The notes under the pieces: model-generated
Told to the model about the DNA's origin: nothing
Databases searched by the model: none
The model's input: the letters and a program-made list of their open reading frames with translations, nothing else
Origin: Cacconaster sp045642485
Lineage (GTDB): Bacteria; Bacteroidota; Bacteroidia; Bacteroidales; UBA932
Length of the DNA stretch: 64,000 bases
Reading direction: 5' to 3'
Assembly (NCBI GenBank): GCA_045642485.1
Contig: JAZUIV010000058.1
Coordinates: 85,482 to 149,481, forward strand
Position numbers and translations under genes: made by a program
Shown: piece after piece, positions 34,563-43,155 of the stretch
Layout of the letters: each line of letters begins with the position of its first letter
Position numbering within the stretch: the first letter of the stretch is position 1

Positions 34563-34645
34563 ATTCCGAAAGGAAGTGGATGTCCCGAAAGGGTCGTCCA
34601 GCCTGTCCGGCCTCAGATGCATAATCTGGGGCCGCCCTAATTTAA
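34563..34645 (+). ncRNA. Predicted structured RNA, three tandem hairpins
   Basis: Just downstream of a promoter. Hairpin 1 TTCC-GAAA-GGAA (34564-34575); hairpin 2 spans 34577-34600: TGGATG/CGTCCA, one T-T mismatch, then CCC-GAAA-GGG; hairpin 3 spans 34608-34634: CGGCCTCAGAT/ATCTGGGGCCG with a 5-nt loop. Two GNRA tetraloops occur on the plus strand only, favouring plus-strand RNA. The 3' end is not defined; it reaches the stop codon of the MuF gene on the other strand. No known family recognised. Confidence 0.55.
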
Positions 34646-35877
34646 AGCTTGAACACTCTTCCCTCCCTTCCGGTAAAATAGTAATAAATTGGGATTCCGG
34701 CTCTTCTATATTTTTCAAGTTTCGTATGGACATTTCGGTTGTCAATCTCAAACTCCAACAGCACAATTTCCGCTTTTTGATCTCTAAGTGCATGGGTGAC
34801 ATAGTGGTCAAGAGATGAAAGACTCCTTGTTTTTTTTAGGTCAGCTGATTTTCCGTCAAACAATATATCATACAATCCGTCTCTCCCTTTCTCCCTTAAA
34901 AACACGATTTTATGCCCGGCCTTTGCAAAGTTTATACACATTGAGAGTTCTTTCTGGTATTTTTTCCAATCATTACCGCTTTCCTTTAAAGGGATTCTTT
35001 CTATTTCAGTCACCAGATATCCGCCATTCTCTTGGAGAACCTTTTTCCAGCCTTCACCAAAATCTTCATATTTAGATGGAATTCCCGTAACCCTGACATG
35101 GTCCCCGATTATTCGTTCAATATATAAGCAGCCCACGCAGTCCTTGGCCATATTGGTTGGAGCCCTTTTTGTCGCTCCACCGGTATTGAAAGGGCAACTA
35201 CTGCAAGAGCCCGGATAGTACGGATGAGAGTCGCTGAACAGTTTTCCGTCCTTCGCCGGGTTGTTGTCAAGACCGGGGGCCGGTTCATCCATTTCACTCC
35301 CTGCAGGGATATCTGTTTCCGGCTCATCCGTTGCTTCGAGGGAACATTGGCATCCCCAGCGGTCACCGGGCTTATGACTGTTCCAGAACGGATCGTCAAC
35401 CGGTCTGACGGTGTCCCAGAAAATCATATGGTCAGCTCCGGGTGTTGCCGCCGTGGACGGAACCCACCGGAGGTTTGGAAGCACGTCCCGCTCGTTCTCA
35501 AACTGTTTCCACTGCCGGGCCTGTTCCGCTCTCTTGATGGCAGTGTCATACTCCGTCCGGAGCCATACCTTGTTGTGATGGCTGGAAATCGGCTCCGCTT
35601 CCTTGCTCCACTGCTCGAAGCTCTTGAGGTTGCCTTCCTCATCAAGCAGCAGTTTGGCCATGCGCTCGCACTGGTCGTGAACCTTGAATGCGGCGAATAC
35701 CTCGTTGTTCTCGTGGATCATCTTGCATAGGTCCGGATATTCGGCCTGAAAATCGTCAGAAACGGCCGAATCCAGCGTTTTGACGATGCCTTTGAATAAT
35801 TCCTTCGGCACGAGATCAAAGGCCGTGGAATGGCGCTTATATACCGACTCCATAGCGGAGGCCATTGCCCCGCTCAA
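34642..35877 (-). CDS. MuF head-morphogenesis protein with toxin-like C-terminal domain
   Basis: 411 residues. Residues 1 to about 250 are the Mu gpF/SPP1 gp7 head morphogenesis domain (KVWLRTEYDTAIKRAEQARQ, WVPSTAATPGADH, GDRWGCQCSLEATDE). The last about 120 residues form a separate domain with GHKIVFLREKGRDGLYDILF and DGKSADLKKTRS, the D...K pattern of CdiA-type tRNase/nuclease toxins. MuF proteins carrying polymorphic-toxin C-termini are a known class. The domain may act on host RNA or DNA after injection, or be a structural nuclease; no immunity gene is certain. Confidence 0.75.
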   Translation of the reverse strand: MSGAMASAMESVYKRHSTAFDLVPKELFKGIVKTLDSAVSDDFQAEYPDLCKMIHENNEVFAAFKVHDQCERMAKLLLDEEGNLKSFEQWSKEAEPISSHHNKVWLRTEYDTAIKRAEQARQWKQFENERDVLPNLRWVPSTAATPGADHMIFWDTVRPVDDPFWNSHKPGDRWGCQCSLEATDEPETDIPAGSEMDEPAPGLDNNPAKDGKLFSDSHPYYPGSCSSCPFNTGGATKRAPTNMAKDCVGCLYIERIIGDHVRVTGIPSKYEDFGEGWKKVLQENGGYLVTEIERIPLKESGNDWKKYQKELSMCINFAKAGHKIVFLREKGRDGLYDILFDGKSADLKKTRSLSSLDHYVTHALRDQKAEIVLLEFEIDNRNVHTKLEKYRRAGIPIYYYFTGREGRVFKL

Positions 35878-35933
35878 ATCAAAAGGAAGTTCCGCTTTGT
35901 TTCGTGGGGTACCCTCTCCATAGAGAGTATCGA

Positions 35934-37271
35934 CTACCAGTTTAAAGCCCTGCAGTCGAGGGCGGTGTCGAAAAAACGGGCACGGTTTTCGAGAGCCTCC
36001 TTCCCCCCGGACTCAGTCAGCTGCCTCATTCTCTCCGCCGCTTCCTCCTTTCTTTTCAAAGCCTCCTCCTTCAGGCGATCATAATCCTTTGGCTTTTCGA
36101 TGCCGAGCTCCTGATAGATGTAGTCGTCATCAATGGGCAGGTTGAGCTCGTTTTTTGCAATCTTGATAAGGTTGGCCTTCTCTGTTGAACTGACCTGTGC
36201 CGGCTTCACAAATACGAATTCACCGCCCTCGGTGTTTATGCCCAACATTGTGAAGATGTCGGACATATTATAGTTCAGAACATTCAGGATGAATTTCTTG
36301 TCGGCGTCGGTGATCCCCTCCTCCTCCTTTTTGTGAACGGTGCCGAGAGCCTGAGTCCCCGTATCGGAGGCCTCAGTTGTAAGCGTATTTCCAAGTATGG
36401 CCTTGGACATTTCGGCGTTACAGATCCGAACGAGTTTGTCATATACATCGGCACTTCCGGTCTTGTTACCCGCCTCTATAAGGTTAAGCTTGGTAGCGTC
36501 CGGATGGATATAGACGGATGCACTGCCTTGCGTCATAGCGTCCGCCAGAGTGCGTGCCCTGGCCGCCTCATCACTCGCATCATAGGCATAGTCACGGATA
36601 GGCATTCCGAATAGCTCGCTGAACTGGCACCAGTCTCCAACAGTGCCGTTTTTCCTGATTACCCACGGCAAGCAGGCCGCCAAGATGCCGAGGCTTCTTT
36701 CCCCTTTAACAAACAACAGCCCGGGATATTCATCAAACGGTATTCCGGACAGGTCCCCCTGACGGCGTTTGATAAGTTTCAACTGCGGATCCACATGTTT
36801 TCTCGGCACGTTGAAATAATCAACATAGCCATCCCTTCCGGTGGTAAACTGAACGAGCGTGAAGCCCCAGAACTGTGCGTCGAGAATATCTCCCACAAGT
36901 TGGTGGAACCAAGGGGACTTGATATTCTCATTGATGGTGTCATCGGGCACCCCGTTTCTCCAGAATTCAATCGGGGATCCGAGCACGGCATTCTTTCTCT
37001 TGCTAACAACGCTGATCATGTGCGTATCAAGCAAGGTATCCTCATACATGTCGTACAGGCGTGTGCGCTGCGTGTAGTCCATGTTTTCGGCAGCGCGTAT
37101 TGCGGCCTTAAACATTGACAGGTCGAGGCCAAACCGCTGAGGCTGCGTTAGGATAATGGTGCGGTCCGGAGCCGTTATCTGGCCGCCTGCAGTAATCTTT
37201 TTGTCCTCCGGCGTAGCAGCTGGAGAGACATCAGCTTTTCTTCTGTAATTGAAAAAATCAAGTAGTCTCAT
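35934..37271 (-). CDS. Phage portal protein (Mu gp29-like, DUF935)
   Basis: 445 residues. Forms the dodecameric portal through which DNA is packaged. DUF935 features: the start region with QPQRFGLDLSMFKAAIRAAE, the ISVVSKRKNAVLGSPIEF stretch and ISKAILGNTLTTEAS-like segment (MSKAILGNTLTTEASDTGTQ). The C-terminus is a charged coiled coil. Immediately downstream of gp36-like gene (2 nt gap). Confidence 0.88.
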   Translation of the reverse strand: MRLLDFFNYRRKADVSPAATPEDKKITAGGQITAPDRTIILTQPQRFGLDLSMFKAAIRAAENMDYTQRTRLYDMYEDTLLDTHMISVVSKRKNAVLGSPIEFWRNGVPDDTINENIKSPWFHQLVGDILDAQFWGFTLVQFTTGRDGYVDYFNVPRKHVDPQLKLIKRRQGDLSGIPFDEYPGLLFVKGERSLGILAACLPWVIRKNGTVGDWCQFSELFGMPIRDYAYDASDEAARARTLADAMTQGSASVYIHPDATKLNLIEAGNKTGSADVYDKLVRICNAEMSKAILGNTLTTEASDTGTQALGTVHKKEEEGITDADKKFILNVLNYNMSDIFTMLGINTEGGEFVFVKPAQVSSTEKANLIKIAKNELNLPIDDDYIYQELGIEKPKDYDRLKEEALKRKEEAAERMRQLTESGGKEALENRARFFDTALDCRALNW

Positions 37272-37273
37272 GG

Positions 37274-37693
37274 CTAAAGATGTTGTGTTCTTTTCGGGTT
37301 GGATCCCATAAGGTTAGCAGGTGTCTGGCTTTCCTTCTCAAGTTCAGGAGCACCGGCAATTGACAATTTGTTTTCACTCACTTTCTCGAGCCACTTCATG
37401 GCTCTGTCATACCTTGCCTGCCTCATAGTAGAAAGATTCTGAGGGTTATGGACACAAAGAATGTGGTAGAGTGAGATATCTATGGCCATCATCAGAACCA
37501 GCTGGTTCCTGTCGATTCCGGTGGCGTTGAAGATGGCATCGCAGTCGTACCTCGCCTGAAGATAACCTTTCATTTCGGTGATTGCCCGATCCTCGCATAT
37601 CTCCACGATTGCGGGGTCCTTGCGTGTCACTGCATCAAGTATCTCCGCATGAATGGAAGCGTCATAATCTGTTAAATTGATAAAAGAGCTCAT
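37274..37693 (-). CDS. Mu gp36-like protein (DUF1320)
   Basis: 139 residues. Fits the DUF1320/gp36 family: N-terminal acidic half, then CDAIFNATGIDRNQLVLMMAIDISLYHI with the family's helix pattern and YDRAMKWLEKVSENK. Probably a head-tail connector component. Overlaps the terminase stop by 4 nt. Confidence 0.75.
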   Translation of the reverse strand: MSSFINLTDYDASIHAEILDAVTRKDPAIVEICEDRAITEMKGYLQARYDCDAIFNATGIDRNQLVLMMAIDISLYHILCVHNPQNLSTMRQARYDRAMKWLEKVSENKLSIAGAPELEKESQTPANLMGSNPKRTQHL

Positions 37694-39216
37694 AATTTTT
37701 TAGTATTGTTTCTTCCGGTAAGTGCAATTGTTGGCTGCAGCAGCACCTTTTTGTTCCGGATTGCCCGGTAGCCGCCTTCCACACAGTCAGGGCCATCGGC
37801 CGGGAACTTGAGCCGGAGGGTGAACAGGGTGAACTGATCAATAAGCCGCTTCATGTGAGGGTCGTCCTTTTCCGCCTCGTTGAAGATAAGCCTGCCCTCA
37901 CGGTTCAAGGGCTCAAGATTGGCCTCAATACGTGTAGCCTTATCGGTCTTCGGCTGCTCATCCGGAATGATGCTGAGCGAAACGTGCTGCTTCTTTCTTG
38001 CCTTGGCAACAAGCGGTTTAAACACCTGTTGAAAGAAAGGATCCTGAAGCTTATTGTTTTCCATATAATGGTAAACTGGGGTCTTGCCGTTGACATACAG
38101 TTCGTGGTCGATGTACCACTGTATAAAATCGGCGTTTAAGCCGTGATCAAGTTTAGCCTTGATAATATACAGTTTGTCGCCCAGAAGGCCCATCAGGATG
38201 CAGGACTTAGTGGATGCCCCCTTGCCTCTGTTCTCTCCCGGCGCCGGGTCACCATAATTGACCAGGAAACGGAACTTCGACAGAGCCGGAACCTTGCCCC
38301 AAGTAATAGTCTTGAAAACCTCGCCCTCGGACATAGGGTTGTTGAAATATTCCTTCTGTGCGCTTACAGTGGAAATCTTTGAGAGTGTTTCGTCGATATG
38401 CTCCTCCGTGTTCTTCTCTGGCCACGTACTGTGGCCGTCTTTGTCACGTATATTGACTATATCGTGGCTGTCGGCATAACCAGCGGCCCTTACCACGCAG
38501 CAGTCCTTGGCAATGATGTTCCCACACCATACGATAAGCGTCGGCTCGCTGATGGATCGTGTGGCATAAAAGGCCTGTTCATACCATTCCCACTTTTTCT
38601 GAATTATATCCGGATTGCGGCACTCTTCGTCCGTGTCGAAGTCATCCACCAGCAGGACATCAGGACGGACGGCCTCGTTTCTGGATCCACGGGGAGCATT
38701 ACCGGCACCGATGGCACGGAACGCCGCTCCTCCCTTGGTAATGAATTCCAGATCCGTCCAGTTGCCGATGCTCTGCTGCTCTCCGTAGAAGGCTATGAGC
38801 CTCTGGTTCCCCTCGAGGTTGGCCTTGTATGGTGCAAGCAGTCGGCGGGCTGCATCCTGCGTGGCCGATGCCAGCATGACGTTTTTCTTTTTGCCGGTGA
38901 GTACCAGGTACAGGACCACGAACATCACGACCGTACTCTTTGCAAGCTCACGGCTCCACGACAGAACCTCGTACCACTCCGGATTGCTGATAAGCCTCGT
39001 GATGGCCCGGCGATGAAAAGCGGCGAACGGATACTTGGCATAGTTCGGGAAGAAGTATGCAATCCACTCAAAGATATGGGCTTCAAGATACCTTTTTTTA
39101 TTTTCTATGTCAGCCCTTGAGAGGCCCGTCTCTACAGGGGTCTCCCGCTTGATGTTATCCACGTAGGCGGCCCATTCCTGCAGGGCCTGTTTTGCGGTCT
39201 GCTTGCTCTCTGCCAT
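37690..39216 (-). CDS. Large terminase subunit (Mu gp28-like)
   Basis: 508 residues. ATPase-nuclease motor that packages DNA. The ATPase half has SRELAKSTVVMFVVLYLVLTG (Walker A variant with -LAKST-) and PDVLLVDDFDTDEE (Walker B with the catalytic acidic pair); the nuclease half begins near FLVNYGDPAPGENR, with Asp residues for metal binding. The ATG at 39216 shares one base with the small-subunit stop, so I use it rather than a longer upstream start. Confidence 0.9.
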   Translation of the reverse strand: MAESKQTAKQALQEWAAYVDNIKRETPVETGLSRADIENKKRYLEAHIFEWIAYFFPNYAKYPFAAFHRRAITRLISNPEWYEVLSWSRELAKSTVVMFVVLYLVLTGKKKNVMLASATQDAARRLLAPYKANLEGNQRLIAFYGEQQSIGNWTDLEFITKGGAAFRAIGAGNAPRGSRNEAVRPDVLLVDDFDTDEECRNPDIIQKKWEWYEQAFYATRSISEPTLIVWCGNIIAKDCCVVRAAGYADSHDIVNIRDKDGHSTWPEKNTEEHIDETLSKISTVSAQKEYFNNPMSEGEVFKTITWGKVPALSKFRFLVNYGDPAPGENRGKGASTKSCILMGLLGDKLYIIKAKLDHGLNADFIQWYIDHELYVNGKTPVYHYMENNKLQDPFFQQVFKPLVAKARKKQHVSLSIIPDEQPKTDKATRIEANLEPLNREGRLIFNEAEKDDPHMKRLIDQFTLFTLRLKFPADGPDCVEGGYRAIRNKKVLLQPTIALTGRNNTKKL

Positions 39217-39662
39217 TACATCTGTTCTTTTATAAATGCGTCCCATAGGACGGTCACGTCCTTTGCTCTCTGAAGATCCGCACGGCGGATCCACTCGATG
39301 AACTTTATGCCTACGGAAACGAAGTCCGCAATACCGATATCACCCTCCAGCTTCTTGACTGCGGATGAAAGCTTGCCTATCGTGTCGGCCTCAGCCGGTG
39401 AAGCATAACGCTGGCCCTCCGGACGGCTTGATATGGCATCGTTGATGCTGGCAATCTGCCGGTATATGTTCTGGATCTGTTCGTCCTTGGTGAGCGTGAG
39501 GCCGACTTTCATTTCTTCCCACTTTCCCTCCTTGATCCACTTTGACACCGACACACGGGAGGAACCGACCTTGTCGGCTATCTCCTGCTGGGTGAGGTTT
39601 TCCTTCAGATAAAGGACCTTCGCCCACTCTTTTTTCTGTTTGCTTGTTAATTGTGCAGCCAT
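39216..39662 (-). CDS. Small terminase subunit-like protein (Mu gp27 position)
   Basis: 148 residues. N-terminal HTH (LTQQEIADKVGSSRVSVSKWIKEGKWEEM), middle helical region and C-terminal helices, as in small terminases that bind DNA and recruit the large subunit. The ATG at 39662 is chosen because the upstream extension is intergenic and rich in palindromes. First gene of the leftward late block. Confidence 0.8.
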   Translation of the reverse strand: MAAQLTSKQKKEWAKVLYLKENLTQQEIADKVGSSRVSVSKWIKEGKWEEMKVGLTLTKDEQIQNIYRQIASINDAISSRPEGQRYASPAEADTIGKLSSAVKKLEGDIGIADFVSVGIKFIEWIRRADLQRAKDVTVLWDAFIKEQM

Positions 39663-39811
39663 ATTTTTGTCCCTTTTGCGAACGCAAAAGTGCCCCTTTA
39701 CCCCCAAGATTCCAAACAACTTTCCAGCGGTTGGACAATTATATCCAACGGTTGGATAATTAATTGTGTAGCAAGGCAAAAACCATTAGACTTGCGTCAA
39801 AATTTTACGAG
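39663..39811. promoter_or_regulatory. Divergent late-gene control region
   Basis: Separates the leftward terminase-portal block from the rightward protease-capsid block. It holds the palindrome CTTTTGCG-aa-CGCAAAAG (39673-39690), two direct repeats GGTTGGAyAATTA (39729-39741 and 39750-39762) forming TTGGA-N8-TCCAA and CCAACGGTTGG. No strong TAnnTTTG box is seen on either side (TAGACTTG near 39787 is the best). This suits late promoters that need a phage activator, as with Mu C. Confidence 0.55.
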
Positions 39812-40852
39812 ATGAATTCAACGGGAAACGCAATTATCAATGGTCGAGAGGCTGACCTGTTATTGTATGGTGAGATAGTGAACAATGCCGGGACCTGTGA
39901 AGACGTGGTACTTGGGAAGGCTGTTGTCAGTGAGATAATGGCCTTGAGTCAAAACTGTGACAAGATACGTGTACATATCAACTCTGAGGGCGGTGAGGTT
40001 TACGCCGGTATCGCCATCTTCAACGCCCTTCGCTCCTGTGCAAGGGAGGTTACGATTTACACTGACGGCATCAGCGCAAGCATTGCCGGTATCATTGCCA
40101 TGTGTGGCCGCAAGCACTACATGAGCAAGTATGCCCGGCTTATGATACATAGCGTGAGCGCGGGTGTGTATGGCGACAAAAACGACCTTCTGGCCACTGT
40201 CGATGAAATCAAGGCTCTGGAGGACACTCTGGCAGTTATTATCGGTGAGCGGATGAAGTGCAGTCCGGAGGAGGTAAAGACCCGTTACTTTGACGGCACC
40301 GACCACTGGTTCACCGCCGCAGAAGCTGTCAAGCTCGGTCTTGCCGACGGAATCTATGACCTTGCCGTTCCGGACCTTCAGGGGACTGACGGCCCGAGCG
40401 ACATCTACAAGAAAGTATTCACGAACCGAGCGGTCATACGCTCACAAATTGTTAACAATATGGAAATCACAAAAATCAAAGAGAAGCCTCGATTCACCAA
40501 TGTCGTGAACGAGGATGATGTCCTTCGTGTTATCGACGAGCTGAACGCGCAGATCGAGAAACTCGAGGGCGAAAATTCCAATCTCAAGCAGCGCCTCTCC
40601 GAAATTGAGCAGGAGGACATTGAGAAGATCCTTTCGGCAGCCGTTGAATGTGGAAAGATTGAAGAGGGGGAGAAGGAGGACTATCGCCAGCTGCTTAACT
40701 CCAACCGCGCATCTGCGGAGAAAGTCATCACATCCCTCAAGCCCAAGCGCAAGATCAAGGATGACCTCAACGGAGGGCAGCCCGCCAATTCGGTATCCGG
40801 CGCATGGGACACCAAGATGGAGGAGATCCGTCGTAACCGTTCAAGGAGGTAG
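39812..40852 (+). CDS. ClpP-like prohead protease fused to scaffold domain
   Basis: 346 residues. N-terminal half is a ClpP-type serine protease: GGEVYAGIAIFNAL, the nucleophile in TDGISASIAG, His in LMIHSVSAG and a later Asp. Residues about 200-346 form a coiled-coil, glutamate-rich scaffold (EKLEGENSNLKQRLSEIEQED). In phages such fusions assemble and mature the procapsid. I use the ATG at 39812; upstream in-frame TGs overlap control sequences. Confidence 0.88.
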   Translation: MNSTGNAIINGREADLLLYGEIVNNAGTCEDVVLGKAVVSEIMALSQNCDKIRVHINSEGGEVYAGIAIFNALRSCAREVTIYTDGISASIAGIIAMCGRKHYMSKYARLMIHSVSAGVYGDKNDLLATVDEIKALEDTLAVIIGERMKCSPEEVKTRYFDGTDHWFTAAEAVKLGLADGIYDLAVPDLQGTDGPSDIYKKVFTNRAVIRSQIVNNMEITKIKEKPRFTNVVNEDDVLRVIDELNAQIEKLEGENSNLKQRLSEIEQEDIEKILSAAVECGKIEEGEKEDYRQLLNSNRASAEKVITSLKPKRKIKDDLNGGQPANSVSGAWDTKMEEIRRNRSRR

Positions 40853-40855
40853 GCT

Positions 40856-40984
40856 ATGAAACAGGAGGAAAAAGCCCCCGCACCGCCTAAACGCTGTATC
40901 GGCGGTACCACTGACCAGGGCAAGAACAGCAAGGTGGATTACAGGACAACCAAGTCCCCGCTCAAAATGAAAATAAACAACTAA
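40856..40984 (+). CDS. Small basic protein between scaffold and capsid
   Basis: 42 residues starting with MKQEEKAPAPPKRC, proline- and lysine-rich with a KMKINN end. It lies 3 nt after the protease stop and 15 nt before the capsid start. Function unknown; a small head protein is possible. Confidence 0.5.
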   Translation: MKQEEKAPAPPKRCIGGTTDQGKNSKVDYRTTKSPLKMKINN

Positions 40985-40999
40985 ACACCATTATCGATT

Positions 41000-42022
41000 A
41001 TGGCAATACAGATCACAAACACCAACTACAACGGTGAGGTTCTCGAGCAGCTGCTCACCCTCGCCTCGACCGGCAACGAAATCGTGGAGAAGGGTCTTGT
41101 CCACGTTGAGCCCGGTATTGCATCAACCTTCAGCATTCCCCGTCTGAAGGCGACCACAATGCTGCAGAAACGTAAGGAGATGCCTACGGATTCCGACTCC
41201 AAGGGCGACTTCAAGTATTCGGAGCGTGTGCTTGCCCCGAAGGACTTCATGGCATTCACCACCTTCAATCCTCGCTCCTTCGAGAAAATCTGGAGGAAGT
41301 GGCAGCCCAAGGGACACCTCGTTTTCGCAGAACTGCCCCCGGAGGCACAGAATGCTCTCCTTGCCGAGCTGGCCAAACAGGTCAAGTTCGAGCTCGGCGA
41401 CCACATCATCAACGGCGTATATGCCGAGACCGGTGATGACAAACTGTTCAATGGCTTCGTTTACCGTATGGAGAACGATGTCGACAAGGTTTCCGTCATC
41501 TCCGACAACACAACCGTTGTAGGCCGTCTCAATGACCTCTACGGGGCTATTCCGGACACCCTCGTTGAAAACGCTGACCTGAGGATCATCATGTCAACCG
41601 GAGACTGGAGACAGTACGGCTCCGAACTTATAGCCCAGCCCTACAAGGGCATCGACTACAGTCAGGCCACTCCTGACGTGTTCCGTGGCGTCAAGATTGA
41701 GCGTCTCGCAAGATGGCCGAGGGGCCTCTATGTGGCAACAATCACGGGTCCGGATCTTAACACTAACCTCTGGGTGGGTGTCAACCTCGCCGATGATCCT
41801 GATGTCATTCAGATTGACAAGCTGACCAATGCCGGTGAGCGTTACTTCTTCAAGCTCTTGATGAAGGCCGACACTCAGACCGCATTCGGTGAAGAGGTCG
41901 TATGGCTCGACAAGCGTGAGTCCGGCTCCGGTGCTGGAAGTGGTTCCGGTTCTGGTAGTGGCTCCGGTTCTGGTAGTGGCTCCGGCTCCGGTAGCGGTTC
42001 CGGTAGTGGCCTTGGAGCATAG
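41000..42022 (+). CDS. Major capsid protein with Ser-Gly C-terminal tail
   Basis: 340 residues. Follows the protease/scaffold gene, is the expected length for a HK97-like capsid protein of a Mu-type phage, and has typical core stretches (QVKFELGDHIINGVYAETGD, GIDYSQATPDVFRGVKIERL). The last about 30 residues are (SG)n-LGA, encoded by TCCGGT/GGCTCC-type triplets at 41922-42019. An equal (SG)n-LGA tail ends the tail-tube protein. Capsid identity is inferred from order and size. Confidence 0.8.
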   Translation: MAIQITNTNYNGEVLEQLLTLASTGNEIVEKGLVHVEPGIASTFSIPRLKATTMLQKRKEMPTDSDSKGDFKYSERVLAPKDFMAFTTFNPRSFEKIWRKWQPKGHLVFAELPPEAQNALLAELAKQVKFELGDHIINGVYAETGDDKLFNGFVYRMENDVDKVSVISDNTTVVGRLNDLYGAIPDTLVENADLRIIMSTGDWRQYGSELIAQPYKGIDYSQATPDVFRGVKIERLARWPRGLYVATITGPDLNTNLWVGVNLADDPDVIQIDKLTNAGERYFFKLLMKADTQTAFGEEVVWLDKRESGSGAGSGSGSGSGSGSGSGSGSGSGSGSGLGA

Positions 42023-42047
42023 TATTAACCCTTAAATAATACGCATT

Positions 42048-42584
42048 ATGAAACACAAAACCCTTTTCATGGCCATCGGAATGGCCGCAATCCTTCTCAC
42101 ATGTTCCGCCTTCACTACTGTTGTGAATCCTCCCGGAGATGACACCTCTCCCCACTACGAGCAGCCTGCCCTGTATATGCAGGAGACTGAAGGTGCAGCC
42201 GCAATCTGCTTTGAGCAGTACGTGCTTTGCAATCAGATTCCAGTAGTGGAGGAGTCAACACCGTTCAACCTTCTTGATGTATCCGTATGCAGCCATTTCG
42301 GTTTGGCCAATGCGGGCAATTTATCAACAATGACTTATGAAAATCAGCGACAATGGTATCAGCTTAATACAGCGTCACGAGGGGTGCAGACTTGCGGCCT
42401 ACAAGTGCCCGGCGGGAATATGGACCATAGGATATGGGCATACCTCTGGAGTGCGCCAAGGAATGACAATTACGAATCTTCAAGCCACTACATATCTCAG
42501 ACAGGACCTGAAGGTGGTGGAGACCTGCCTTTCGACAGCTGTGTCAATGCCACTCACGCAGAATCAGTTCGATGCCCTGTGTAG
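42048..42584 (+). CDS. Secreted or lipoprotein-like ORF overlapping the endolysin
   Basis: 178 codons with an N-terminal signal peptide (MKHKTLFMAIGMAAILLTCSA, C at a lipobox-like place). The first about 95 residues have independent character; the rest overlaps the endolysin gene by 248 nt in another frame and carries many Ser/Gly/Tyr residues. It could be a spanin-like envelope protein, an overprinted gene as with Rz1, or a gene whose stop has been lost. Confidence 0.5.
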   Translation: MKHKTLFMAIGMAAILLTCSAFTTVVNPPGDDTSPHYEQPALYMQETEGAAAICFEQYVLCNQIPVVEESTPFNLLDVSVCSHFGLANAGNLSTMTYENQRQWYQLNTASRGVQTCGLQVPGGNMDHRIWAYLWSAPRNDNYESSSHYISQTGPEGGGDLPFDSCVNATHAESVRCPV

Positions 42585-42765
42585 TTTTGTCTTCAATGTG
42601 GGCTGCGGAGCTTTTCTCCGCAGCACACTTCTCAAAAAAATTAAGATGAATCCTTCTGATCCGACGATAAGGGACGAGTTCGCAAAGTATAGGTTTGCCG
42701 GCGGCAAAGTCCTTCCGGGATTGGAGAAACGCCGTAGGGAGGAGGCGGCAGTATATTTCAGTTGA
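42337..42765 (+). CDS. Endolysin, T4-type lysozyme (GH24)
   Basis: 142 residues, cleaves the peptidoglycan glycan strand. The catalytic Glu is in IQRHEGCRLAAYKCPAG, followed by WTIGYGHTSGV (the second catalytic region) and FNVGCGAF. No signal peptide, so export would need a holin or membrane damage. The short next gene may provide that. Confidence 0.92.
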   Translation: MKISDNGISLIQRHEGCRLAAYKCPAGIWTIGYGHTSGVRQGMTITNLQATTYLRQDLKVVETCLSTAVSMPLTQNQFDALCSFVFNVGCGAFLRSTLLKKIKMNPSDPTIRDEFAKYRFAGGKVLPGLEKRRREEAAVYFS

Positions 42766-42766
42766 T

Positions 42767-43132
42767 ATGCAAGATGATTTGACAAACCCTTGGGTGATGT
42801 ATGTCTTGGGGCCTCTTGCGGGTGTGGTTACCGGCTTTTTTGCACGGGCACTTACAACTCGTAGGGAAAGGAAGAAAACAGATCTTGAGCTTATCAATGC
42901 GGCAATTTCTCCCTTGCTTGAGTCCATCAAGGAACTGACGGAGCAGAATCAGGCACTTGTAACGAAGTTGACTGATGAACAGCAGAAGACGCTCGAGTAT
43001 ATGCGCAGGAATAGGAGCCTTCTGGAAGAGAGGGCGGAGCTGGTTTCAAAGGTTGACCGACTGACAAAACAGATTGAACTTCTCAAGAAGATGCTCCGGG
43101 AGCACTTGAAGGAAGAATCAAATAATGATTAA
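42767..43132 (+). CDS. Membrane-anchored coiled-coil protein (i-spanin-like)
   Basis: 121 residues. One N-terminal transmembrane helix (about 8-27) then a long coiled coil (LELINAAISPLLESIKELTEQNQALV and beyond). This topology and the position right after the endolysin (1 nt after its stop) suit an inner-membrane spanin or holin-like lysis factor. The ATG at 42767 is chosen over longer starts inside the endolysin. Confidence 0.6.
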   Translation: MQDDLTNPWVMYVLGPLAGVVTGFFARALTTRRERKKTDLELINAAISPLLESIKELTEQNQALVTKLTDEQQKTLEYMRRNRSLLEERAELVSKVDRLTKQIELLKKMLREHLKEESNND

Positions 43133-43155
43133 AACAACTTTAAACGACTAACAAT

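Noticed and set aside
34576..34818. Plus-strand 80-codon frame after the TATATTTG box as the product of that promoter
   Set aside because: It is antisense to the MuF gene, has no recognisable protein character, and its first codons fall within the hairpin array.
42337..42765. The endolysin as a host lysozyme
   Set aside because: It lies inside the late operon between capsid and tail genes and shows the phage T4-type layout.
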